Assembly: GCA_964651095.1 (NCBI GenBank)
Contig: CAZYWO010000021.1
Coordinates: 1-25,452 of the forward strand
DNA: 25,452 nt
Direction of reading: 5' to 3'
Source: SUG1106 sp964651095
GTDB lineage: Bacteria > Bacillota > Clostridia > Peptostreptococcales > Anaerovoracaceae
The position numbers and the translations under genes are program-made. Positions 1 through 7,845 of this stretch are shown here, piece after piece (the stretch's first letter is position 1; the number at the start of each line of letters is the position of its first letter). The notes beneath the pieces were generated by a model. It was not told the DNA's origin, did not search any database, and saw only the letters and a program-made list of their open reading frames with translations.

Positions 1-1
1 T

Positions 2-1447
2 ATTTATGTTTCAAACCAATACGTCGTATCCGGAGAAAGCAGTAAATCTATTACTGCTGTTGAGAAGACCAGAATTATCGTACAAGAAGGAACGAAAGAA
101 CCGGTAATATACATACTGAACTTCAACAATGTCACTACAGTAGCAGACAATGCAAAATTATTATCTTTAAGTGTAGTTCCCGGAAATGGAATTGAGTATA
201 ATCCAAACGACAGCAATCAGATAATAATTGATGTGGCAGAAAACGTTTCAGCCGTTAGACTGACAGGTATTACTGCATCGGATGAGGCTGTAATGACCCT
301 CTCTGGAGGTCAATTGACTCAAAGCGAGACTTTATCATATGACAGTCCATCAGTTCCGCTTAAACTCAGCAGCGGCAGAAACGAATTTACTTTAACAGTA
401 AAGTCTGCAAGCGGAAATAATACTGAAACCTACTTGATCATCATAAACCAAAAAACTACGGCAACCCAAGAAGGCATACAAGTAACTTTCAGTTTATTAG
501 GAGATAAGATCCACTATGATAAGAGCAGCGGGGAATATACAGGCACACATTCCGCTCAAACTTGGATTTCGGCTATAAAAGTAAATATGCCGGATGGTTC
601 TACAGTAAAAGACCTTACGGAAATGATGCTGATGAATTATAACTTAAGTTATGTAACCGATGGTACTTATATTTCTGAAATAAACGGTTTAGCTCATTTT
701 GACAATGGACCGAATTCAGGTTGGATGTACCGCCAAAACGGATTAATTGCAGACGAAGGTTATGCGACCCGTAAATTGCAAAACGGAGACATAATTAAAT
801 GGTTCTACACAGATGATTATACTAAAGAAACAGGATATGAGGGCAATTGGGATTCAGTAAATCAATCAGCCGCACAAGCGCCAACAATTACTTTGACCGA
901 TGAAACCGGAACTGTAATTACCGATGGAGGAAGCGCTGTTTATGACCCTGCGACAGGCATCTTGACTATAACCCCTGCTCAAGGATATGAAATCAAAGAC
1001 GTCAAAGTAAACGGCGTATCTAAAGGAGCTGTAACTAGTATAAAAGGACTGACCAAAGACGATAAAGTTACCGTAATTTTTGCAAAAACAGAAGATAATG
1101 ATGAAGATGCTGCAAAATGGGAAAAAATTAAAGCCGGTGTAGAAGCTACTACTATTAAGCTGCGTACTATCGGTGTGGGCAAGGGATACATTAAAGTGAA
1201 GTGGACTAAGTCTAAGGGTTATAAAGTAGACGGATATCAAATATTCCGTTCTTTAAAGAGATACAGCGGTTTTGGAAAGAAACCTTTCTTTACCAAACCA
1301 AGCAGCAAACTCAGTGATACCTATAAGAACACAAAAGCTTTAAAGAGTGGAACTCGTTATTACTATAAAGTTCGCGGTTATCGTATTATTGAAGGGAAAA
1401 CATACTATACCAAGTGGTCCAACAAGGCATGGTGGATAGCTAAATAG
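2..1447 (+). CDS. Surface/secreted protein, 5' truncated: cadherin-like, DUF4430 and Fn3-like domains
   Basis: The frame is open from base 2 to the TAG at 1445-1447, so the start and any signal peptide lie outside the window; 481 residues are visible. The first ~150 visible residues look like a cadherin-like beta-sandwich (alternating beta pattern ending in GRNEFTLTVKSASGN...Y.III). Next comes a segment with the DUF4430 (transcobalamin-like) signature FDNGPNSGWMYRQNG and GDIIKWFYTDDY. A small beta domain follows (GYEIKDVKVNG...VTVIFAK). The last ~95 residues are a fibronectin-III-like module (YQIFRSLKRYSGFGKKP, GTRYYYKVRGY) ending KAWWIAK, closely matching the C-terminus of the next gene. No LPXTG or SLH anchor is seen. 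The domain calls are from family knowledge. Adhesion or ligand binding at the cell surface is inference; the ligand is unknown. Confidence 0.8.
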   Translation: MYVSNQYVVSGESSKSITAVEKTRIIVQEGTKEPVIYILNFNNVTTVADNAKLLSLSVVPGNGIEYNPNDSNQIIIDVAENVSAVRLTGITASDEAVMTLSGGQLTQSETLSYDSPSVPLKLSSGRNEFTLTVKSASGNNTETYLIIINQKTTATQEGIQVTFSLLGDKIHYDKSSGEYTGTHSAQTWISAIKVNMPDGSTVKDLTEMMLMNYNLSYVTDGTYISEINGLAHFDNGPNSGWMYRQNGLIADEGYATRKLQNGDIIKWFYTDDYTKETGYEGNWDSVNQSAAQAPTITLTDETGTVITDGGSAVYDPATGILTITPAQGYEIKDVKVNGVSKGAVTSIKGLTKDDKVTVIFAKTEDNDEDAAKWEKIKAGVEATTIKLRTIGVGKGYIKVKWTKSKGYKVDGYQIFRSLKRYSGFGKKPFFTKPSSKLSDTYKNTKALKSGTRYYYKVRGYRIIEGKTYYTKWSNKAWWIAK

Positions 1448-1499
1448 CTAAAACCACTAAAGCCGGCTAAATTCAACCAACTAGGCGACTAAATGGAGA

Positions 1500-1529
1500 T
1501 TGACAAAATTTCAAGGGTGGGGGTATACT
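1500..1529 (+). promoter_or_regulatory. Sigma-A promoter for the secreted beta-helix protein
   Basis: TTGACA (1500-1505) and TATACT (1524-1529) are separated by 18 bp, about 40 bp before the chosen ATG at 1570. The gap after the previous gene holds no clear terminator, so some read-through is possible. Confidence 0.75.
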
Positions 1530-1569
1530 ATAAGCAGTGAAAAACACAAATAAAAGAAAGGGCAAAAAG

Positions 1570-4290
1570 ATGAAGAAGATTTTAATTTCACTGCTGTGCA
1601 TTATTATGGTCGTGTGTTTTATGCCAGCTATGGCATTTGCAGACAGTTCATCGACTCAGACAGAAGATTTTATTTTAAAGGTTTTAAATAACGATGGTTC
1701 TGCTAAATATTACGACAGCTTGGCTGAGGCATCCCAAAACATTTCAGATGGAGATACAATGGTAGTGCTAAAGAGTTTTGAAACTACCGGCGGAATTACT
1801 GTTGATAATAAAAGCATAATATTGGACCTCAATGGTAAGACCGTTACCAGGACAAACGAAGGATCGCTTGTACGCGTTAATAACGGAGGCGGTGTTAAGA
1901 TTACCGACAGCAGTTCTGATAATACAGGTAAACTGGTCGGTCAAGAAGGAGTTCTTTGGATTGAAGGCGGTAAAATAGAGCTTTCAGAAGGAACTGTTAA
2001 ATGCGCAGGATATTGGGAATATCCCCAAGGAAGCGGAACCCCTCTGGGGTAATACAGCAGTTGAGATAAAAGGATCTAAGACGGATATTGACAACTACAG
2101 CAAATTTATCATGGGCGAAAATGCGGTGATCACCTCAGTTAGCTCAGCCAACGGTTCAACTGTAGGTACAGGATATGTAATGATAGATAATAATGACTCC
2201 GGCACTGCATACGGCGCTGAGGCGGATATAAGGGGCACAATTGAAAATGCTATACTTTATATTAACAGAAACGTTACTGCTGTAACTGGCGAGATTCCTA
2301 CATTTAACGTATATGAAACTGCAACAGTAAATGGAGGCATTTATGCTGCCGGATATGCTAAGTGGAACATTATGGGAGCAAAAATTACCGGTGATACCGG
2401 CATAGAAATTCGTGCCGGAGAGTTAAATATTACAGGTGATGCTGAAATAACAGGAACTGCAAGACCGACTTCCGTTGAACCTAATGGAAACGGAGGAACT
2501 ACATTAGGCGCTGGAATAGCTGTTGCCCAGCATACCACTAATTGCCTATCAGTGTAAATATTGAAAGCGGCACTATTAAGGGTTTCAGCGCATTATACCA
2601 AAGCAATCCACAAGGCAATGACGAAGAATCAATCGGAAAAGTTAATATAAATGTTACAGGTGGAAATTTTGAAGCCATCAATGGCGGAACATTGGCTGTA
2701 TACAGTGAAAATAAAACAGGATTTATTTCCGGAGGCTATTTCAGCTCTGACCCTACCGCATATGTTGCAAAAGGAAAAACTATTGTAAGCAACGACAGCA
2801 GTACATACGCTTATAAAATCGGAGATGCAACTACGGTGGGTGACGCGGAAGTTTATACTGCACCTGATGCTGCTCCAGCAGTAACAGTTCCCGATACGAT
2901 AACAGAAAAGGAAGCTTTAGAAACAGCGATTAAAGAGTCCACATCTTCGGGATTAAGTGCGGAAGCTGCTGCTGTTGCAGGCGACTCACAAAAGATAACT
3001 GACGCAGATGTTCAAACAGGAGTTGAAAAAGGTAAAGAGGCTGGTATTATAGAAAATAATGCCGAAGCAGACAGTATAAAACTTGTTGTCCAGCCATATA
3101 TGGATATTGAGGTGAAGAGTTATGAAGCATCAGAGACTTCAAAACAGCTTGAAGTGGAAATTACACCGAAATATAATTTACTTGCAACTACAAGCGATAC
3201 TCCTATTGACAACTTAAATACTACAGAAACAGACCAAGAGCGAAACGCTGTAGTTATTGCCAGTGGTCTTGACCTTCCGGTAAGTAATAATACAAAAGTT
3301 GCAATTTCTTTCCAGCTTCCAAAGAATTTTATTACAGCCGATGAAATGAACCAAGTCTTTGTAGATCATATTAAAAAAGACGGAAGCAAGGAAACCTATA
3401 AGGCTGACGTGACAAGCGCGCAAGATGGTGAAGATACTATCTATACTGCTTCATTTACCACAAATGGTTTCAGTGATTTTATATTTAAAGTTGATTCACG
3501 CACGGCAGTTGTGAAGTTTGGTTCAGATGCAGAAGAAACCACTCTTACAATCGCTGATATAAATAAAGCTTTGCCGGAGGAGACTGCGCCGACGGGTAAG
3601 CATTTTGGAGGCTGGCAGTTTGAAGGAATTGACGGAACATATACAAAATTAACTGATGAACTCTTCACAGCTTTAGTGGAAAAGGGAGAAACGGTTGAAG
3701 CTGTACCATACTTCTATACTTCATCCTCAAGCAGCAGCTCCACTGTTGACGCTGCTCTTAAAGCTGCTAAGACGCAAGCCGCATCAGATGTAGTAAATTA
3801 TGTTGATACAGCCGATTACGAGGAGGCAGAACAGGCGGAAATTAAGACCATCATAGATAAGGCGAAGAGCGATATTGAAGCTGCTGAAACAGTAGAGGAA
3901 GTAAAAGCTATTGAAGCCGCAGTTAAAGAACAGTTGGACAAGATTGAAACAGCCGCAGAAAAAGCTTTAATCAAGTTTATTGGAGAAATTAAGCTTGCAG
4001 CTCGCTCAAAGCAGGTTACGCTGAAAAATGGCAAGAAGGCTGTAAAGATTACGTGGAAGACCGTAGAAGGTGAAAAAGTAGATTTCGACGGCGTGGAAAT
4101 CTACAGATCAGTGAAGAGATATTCAGGATACGGAAAGAAACCTATCTACACTTCAAAATCAGACAGATACTACAACACAGCCATTAAGACCGGAACTAAG
4201 TACTATTACAAAGTGCGCGGATTCAAATATGTAAACGACGAAAAAGTTTACACCCAGTATTCTCTTAAAGCATGGAGAACAGTTAAATAA
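1570..4290 (+). pseudogene. Secreted beta-helix surface protein, reading frame broken by two compensating frameshifts
   Basis: The ATG at 1570 is preceded by AGAAAGGG and opens a signal peptide (MKKILISLLCIIMVV...AMAFA|DSS); an upstream in-frame GTG at 1537 falls at the expected transcription start and is rejected. The frame ends at a TAA at 2050-2052, while homologous-looking sequence (WGNTAVEIKGS) continues in the +1 frame, so one extra base lies near the CCCC/GGGG runs at 2039-2049. The second frame stops at 2555-2557 and sequence continues in the original frame (LPISVNIESGTIKG), so one base is missing near 2539-2543. Net length is preserved (about 906 residues). After the signal peptide there are beta-helix-like repeats (VDNKSIILDLNGKTV; GGIYAAGYAKWNIMGAKITG), a beta-rich middle, a polyserine linker, a charged helical segment and a C-terminal Fn3-like domain (YRSVKRYSGYGKKPIY, GTKYYYKVRGF) shared with the gene upstream. 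It is either a decayed gene or an intact one with sequencing errors. Confidence 0.75.
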
Positions 4291-4299
4291 TTTAAAACT

Positions 4300-4335
4300 A
4301 AAACCACCGAAGGGAAAAACCTTTCGGTGGTTTTT
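4300..4335. terminator. Bidirectional intrinsic terminator
   Basis: A 12-bp perfect stem (AAAACCACCGAA at 4300-4311 with TTCGGTGGTTTT at 4323-4334) encloses an 11-base loop. T-runs follow on both strands. It lies between the convergent ends of the surface protein gene and the minus-strand acyltransferase gene, so it can serve both. Confidence 0.88.
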
Positions 4336-4363
4336 ATATGACTTATATAATTATGTTGATATA

Positions 4364-5080
4364 CTACTTGTTTTCATATTCCTTTATAGTGTCTTCAATT
4401 CTGCTTTTGACTATTTCCGCCAGCTCTGCGGCTTTTAAATCCTTGTACTCATCAGGGTAAATAGGCTTTAAAAAATGAAGCTGCACTGTAACAGGTTTAG
4501 AGCCTTTCTGGTCGAACACCTTGTAAGTATCGATTATTGCCACGGGGACAACAGGGCACTTTGCTTTTACTGCACACCTAAAGCTGCCGCCATGAAAGTC
4601 CAGCATCCGGTTGCCGTTTCTGCTTCTTGTCCCTTCCGGAAAAATCAGATAATTACGGCCGCCGATTACCTCTTTGGTAACATTTTGAATTACCTGCAAG
4701 GATTGGCGCGGGTCATCCCTGTCCATTGCAAAGGACTTGGAGCAGGCAGCAATTTGCTTTATAAAAGGAACATTTGCAACTTCCTTCTTATATACGGCTG
4801 CTATAGGAGTTTCACAGCCGTATACTATTGCAACCATATCGAACAATCCCTGATGGTTGCTGTAGATTAAAAAACCGCTTTCCTTCGGAATGTTTGCCTG
4901 ACCGTATATTTTTAAATCTATGTTCCCGGAATCAACGCCCATTTTAAGAATGTAACGTATATGTTTATATTTTTCATCTTCAGAAAATTCATCTGTATGT
5001 TTCGCATAATGACAAAGTTTAACATAGGCAGGCGGTACTTTAAGAAAGTTCTTAAGTACCATCAATACAATTCGGTTCAT
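4364..5080 (-). CDS. plsC: 1-acyl-sn-glycerol-3-phosphate acyltransferase (PlsC family)
   Basis: The 238-residue protein carries both signatures of the PlsC/LPLAT acyltransferases: the catalytic HX4D box in SNHQGLFD (H76, D81) and the acceptor-binding FPEGTRS block (about 147-153), plus the PVVPVAI block near residue 180. The family transfers an acyl chain to the sn-2 position of lysophosphatidic acid at the inner face of the membrane, giving phosphatidic acid for phospholipid synthesis. The start is well fixed by GGAGGT (5092-5087) six bases upstream. It lies 19 bp downstream of the TauE/SafE gene on the same strand, so the two are probably co-transcribed. The exact acyl donor and acceptor cannot be read from the sequence; the gene symbol is a family-level assignment. 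Confidence 0.9.
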   Translation of the reverse strand: MNRIVLMVLKNFLKVPPAYVKLCHYAKHTDEFSEDEKYKHIRYILKMGVDSGNIDLKIYGQANIPKESGFLIYSNHQGLFDMVAIVYGCETPIAAVYKKEVANVPFIKQIAACSKSFAMDRDDPRQSLQVIQNVTKEVIGGRNYLIFPEGTRSRNGNRMLDFHGGSFRCAVKAKCPVVPVAIIDTYKVFDQKGSKPVTVQLHFLKPIYPDEYKDLKAAELAEIVKSRIEDTIKEYENK

Positions 5081-5099
5081 TCGGTTACCTCCAGTAACT

Positions 5100-5858
5100 T
5101 TATAATAAGTCGTACAAAACTCTTACAAAAAAGAGCACAAGCACAACAATCATGATCGGCTTAACGATTTTCGAGTCGTGTCTGTCGAAACAAGCGGCTC
5201 CTATGTAATTCCCAAGAGCGTTAAAAACACCTGCAACAAGCCCAAGCAGTATTAATGTTTTGCCGTTGATGAGAAAGACCACTATCGAAGTGACATTGGT
5301 TGTAAGGTTGATAATTTTTGTTGTTCCGTTAGCTTCTTTAAGAGGCATGTGAGCCATAGAAGTTAACAGAAGCAGTAGGAAAGTCCCTGTGCCCGGACCG
5401 TAAAATCCGTCGTACATTCCGATAAAAAATGCAGAAAGCATACTGACTGTACGGGTTCGGCCGAAAGACAAAGGTTCTTTTTCTATAATGAGGGCTTTGC
5501 TTCTCATAACGTAAAACGCAGTTACAGGCAGTATGATGAGCATTATAATCTTAAAATAATAATCATCTATGCCAAGGGCTATATGTGCGCCCAGCCATGA
5601 GCCTGCCACTGCACAAACGGCACAATGGGCGGCAATTTTCCAAGGCACATATCCTTTGCGTATAAAGTGAGCGACAGTGATTGAAGTTCCCATTCCTGAG
5701 CTTAATTTATTGGTAGCGATTGCATTATGAACCGGCAAACCTGAAATCAAATATGCGGACAATGATATAAGACCGCCGCCTCCTGCTATGGCATCCACAA
5801 AACCGGCGGTAAAAACAAGCGGACATATTATTATGAAATGCTGTAATGTGAGTTCCAT
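5100..5858 (-). CDS. TauE/SafE-family sulfite exporter-like permease
   Basis: The 252-residue membrane protein has the two glycine-rich repeats of the TauE/SafE (former DUF81) family: GFVDAIAGGGGLISL...ATNK near the N-terminus and GMYDGFYGPGTGTFL...NLTTN in the second half, with about eight hydrophobic segments. Family members move small sulfur-containing or carboxylate anions across the membrane; the substrate here is unknown. The frame extends upstream to 5945, but the ATG at 5858 is preferred because AGGAG lies 8 bases upstream and the family motif follows directly. It precedes plsC by 19 bp. A minus-strand promoter is visible at 5978-5951. Confidence 0.88.
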   Translation of the reverse strand: MELTLQHFIIICPLVFTAGFVDAIAGGGGLISLSAYLISGLPVHNAIATNKLSSGMGTSITVAHFIRKGYVPWKIAAHCAVCAVAGSWLGAHIALGIDDYYFKIIMLIILPVTAFYVMRSKALIIEKEPLSFGRTRTVSMLSAFFIGMYDGFYGPGTGTFLLLLLTSMAHMPLKEANGTTKIINLTTNVTSIVVFLINGKTLILLGLVAGVFNALGNYIGAACFDRHDSKIVKPIMIVVLVLFFVRVLYDLL

Positions 5859-5950
5859 GTAAACTGCTCCTAAATTTGCTGTTTGCCGACTTAACCTTCG
5901 CCAAATTTCAATTTGATAATACATCCTTAACGAAAATGTTTCCACTAATA

Positions 5951-5978
5951 ATTATATAAATTATTAAAAATAAATCAA
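5951..5978 (-). promoter_or_regulatory. Putative sigma-A promoter for the permease-plsC pair
   Basis: On the minus strand, TTGATT (5978-5973) and TATAAT (5956-5951) are separated by 16 bp, about 95 bp before the chosen start. The region is very AT-rich, so chance matches are possible. Confidence 0.45.
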
Positions 5979-6000
5979 GGACTGTATTGAAATTATATTT

Positions 6001-6029
6001 TTGCATGAATTAGGTTTCGGTGTTATAAT
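6001..6029 (+). promoter_or_regulatory. Sigma-A promoter for the MATE gene
   Basis: TTGCAT (6001-6006), a 17-bp spacer and a perfect TATAAT (6024-6029) lie about 60 bp before the ATG at 6091. The TTG of the -35 box is in frame with the gene but is not a credible start. Confidence 0.75.
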
Positions 6030-6090
6030 TATAAAAGTTTTGTTAAAAAAATTCTTTTATAAAAATTACATCATTCTATGGAGAGCAGAA

Positions 6091-7551
6091 ATGAAGAATT
6101 CGGATAAAAAAGTTAGTACTATAAAGTCAGAAAGGTCAGAAGGAGAGTCAAAATCAGAAACGAGTCAAGAGCCTAAGGCATCTAAGCCGCAAGCGGAGGT
6201 GAAAACAGGAGGCAATCCGTTGGGAATAGCTCCGGTAGGCTCACTTCTAAGAAAATTTGCAGTTCCAAGTATTGTGGCAATGCTTGTAAGCGCTTTATAT
6301 AATATTGTGGACCAGTTTTTCATAGGCCAGAGGATTGGCGAACTGGGAAATGCAGCGACTAATGTGGCCTTTCCCTTATCAACGATATGCACTGCATTGG
6401 CGTTGCTGCTTGGTATTGGTTCTGCATCTGCATTTAACCTTGCGATGGGACGGGGAGAAAAAGAGAAGGCTCTCTACTATATAGGAAATGCAGCAGTTCT
6501 GCTTTTTGGTTTTGGAACGGTTCTATGCCTTATTGCTCAAATATTTTTAGAACCTATGCTGCTTTTTTTCGGATCACCTGACGGCGTGTTGGGATACGCT
6601 GAAGAATATGTAAGGATCGTATCCTTTGGCTTTCCATTCTTAATTCTGTCAAATGGCGGAACTCATCTGGTGAGAGCAGACGGAAGTCCAAAATATTCGA
6701 TGATGTGCAATCTAACGGGAGCCATAATAAATACCATATTAGATCCGATATTTATATTTGTATTAAATATGGGGATGTCAGGGGCAGCTCTGGCGACAAT
6801 TATAGGTCAGATAATTTCGGGATTTATGGTTTTCAGATATCTTTGCAACTATAAGGCAGGAAAACTGACCGCAGAACACCTTCGACCTCAAAGACAATAT
6901 GCCGGATATGCGATGAGTTTGGGATTGGCACAATTCTTTAATCAGCTTGCCATGATGGTAGTTCAGGTTGTCATGAATAATTCGCTTACGTATTACGGAG
7001 CGATGTCGATTTACGGAGAATCGGTTCCTTTGGCGTGCTCAGGAATTATAAATAAAGTAAGTTTAATATTTTTCTCTATATGTATAGGAATTGCACAGGG
7101 GATGCAGCCGATTTCAAGTTTTAATTATGGAGCTAAACAGTATGAACGTGTTAAACAGGTGCTTAAGTTGAGCCTTATGGCAGGTTCAGCGGTATGCATT
7201 ACCGCCTTTGTGATGTTTCAATTATTCCCAAGACAGATTATCGGTCTTTTCGGAGATGGATCGGAGATGTATTTCACCTTCGCAATAAGATATTTCCACA
7301 TATATCTTTTCTTCATATTTATAGGAAATGTGCAGCCCTTATCGTCTACATTCTTTACATCTATTGGCAAGCCGGGAAAGGGTACTTTCCTTGGACTGAC
7401 AAGACAGATAATATTCTTGCTGCCTTTGATACTGATATTCCCAATCTTTATGGGAATCGACGGAATCATGTATGCAGGACCGATTGCAGACCTTTTGGCT
7501 GCTGTGATTTCAGCCTTTATGCTATGGCGTGAAATAAGAAAGATGAATTAA
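6091..7551 (+). CDS. MATE-family efflux transporter
   Basis: The 486-residue protein has about twelve hydrophobic segments in two homologous halves. The MATE/MOP signature near the start is clear: FAVPSIVAMLVSALYNIVD followed by FFIGQRIGELGNAATNVAFP and GIGSASAFNLAMGRG. Family members export drugs or toxic organic cations, or flavin and other metabolites, in exchange for Na+ or H+; the substrate cannot be told here. A hydrophilic tail of ~45 residues rich in Lys, Ser and Glu precedes the first membrane segment, longer than usual. The ATG at 6091 is chosen because GGAGAG lies 5 bases upstream; in-frame sequence back to 6001 overlaps the promoter. It is transcribed alone, divergent from the permease-plsC pair, with a hairpin after its stop. 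Confidence 0.92.
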   Translation: MKNSDKKVSTIKSERSEGESKSETSQEPKASKPQAEVKTGGNPLGIAPVGSLLRKFAVPSIVAMLVSALYNIVDQFFIGQRIGELGNAATNVAFPLSTICTALALLLGIGSASAFNLAMGRGEKEKALYYIGNAAVLLFGFGTVLCLIAQIFLEPMLLFFGSPDGVLGYAEEYVRIVSFGFPFLILSNGGTHLVRADGSPKYSMMCNLTGAIINTILDPIFIFVLNMGMSGAALATIIGQIISGFMVFRYLCNYKAGKLTAEHLRPQRQYAGYAMSLGLAQFFNQLAMMVVQVVMNNSLTYYGAMSIYGESVPLACSGIINKVSLIFFSICIGIAQGMQPISSFNYGAKQYERVKQVLKLSLMAGSAVCITAFVMFQLFPRQIIGLFGDGSEMYFTFAIRYFHIYLFFIFIGNVQPLSSTFFTSIGKPGKGTFLGLTRQIIFLLPLILIFPIFMGIDGIMYAGPIADLLAAVISAFMLWREIRKMN

Positions 7552-7567
7552 AAAACCATTGACAAAC

Positions 7568-7600
7568 AAAGGGACTGTAACAGGGCAGTCCCTTTATATT
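7568..7600 (+). terminator. Terminator hairpin after the MATE gene
   Basis: AAAGGGACTG (7568-7577) pairs perfectly with CAGTCCCTTT (7586-7595) across an 8-base loop. The following tract (ATATT) is a poor T-run, so termination may be partial. Confidence 0.6.
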
Positions 7601-7656
7601 AATGTGATTTAATGTGGTTCACACAATGAATTGTTTTCCACAATATATTATTTTGC

Positions 7657-7686
7657 TTGACTTACCATGTACAGCTTTGGTATAAT
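7657..7686 (+). promoter_or_regulatory. Sigma-A promoter for the riboswitch-FAD dehydrogenase transcript
   Basis: TTGACT (7657-7662), an 18-bp spacer and a perfect TATAAT (7681-7686). The predicted start near 7692 falls just before the riboswitch P1 strand at 7696, which independently supports both calls and leaves a leader of about 150 bases. Confidence 0.82.
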
Positions 7687-7695
7687 ACCATGCAG

Positions 7696-7767
7696 ATAAC
7701 ATATATATGTTCATAATGATATGGTTGAACGTTTCTACAAACTGCCAAACAGTTAACTATAAGTTAT
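7696..7767 (+). promoter_or_regulatory. Purine riboswitch aptamer, guanine-type
   Basis: The leader contains the purine-aptamer core in order: TAATGATATGG (L2, 7714-7724), GTTTCTAC (J2/3, 7731-7738) and ACTAT (7756-7760). P1 is ATAACATATA (7696-7705) with TATAAGTTAT (7758-7767), ten positions with one mismatch. P2 can form from GTTC (7709-7712) with GAAC (7727-7730). P3 is AACTG (7740-7744) with CAGTT (7750-7754). The specificity base before P1 is C (7757), as in guanine rather than adenine switches (established knowledge). L3 is CCAAA, two bases shorter than the usual CC-N-TAAA form, although the CC that kisses L2 GG is present. Bases 7756-7763 can instead pair with 7773-7780, competing with P1. 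Ligand and direction of control are inference. Confidence 0.85.
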
Positions 7768-7780
7768 TTTAGCTTGTAGT

Positions 7781-7799
7781 ACCTGCGAAGCGGTTTTTT
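7781..7799 (+). terminator. Short leader terminator of the purine riboswitch
   Basis: ACC-T-GC (7781-7786) pairs with GCGGT (7790-7794) around a GAA loop with one bulged T, and runs straight into T6 (7794-7799). This is the expected expression platform downstream of the aptamer. The stem is short; the competing hairpin 7756-7763/7773-7780 ends right next to it. Confidence 0.55.
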
Positions 7800-7845
7800 A
7801 TTGTTTAAAACAGGTATCTATTTTTATGAAGTCGGAGGAAAACAA

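Noticed and set aside
866..1240. A 124-residue minus-strand frame in the first surface gene
   Set aside because: Antisense shadow of a well-supported domain protein; composition is not protein-like and there is no ribosome binding site.
4475..4870. A 131-residue + strand frame opposite plsC
   Set aside because: It is antisense to a gene with full acyltransferase motifs and lacks its own start signals.
5859..5945. N-terminal extension of the TauE/SafE gene back to 5945
   Set aside because: The added residues do not resemble the family start, and the strong AGGAG lies before ATG 5858.
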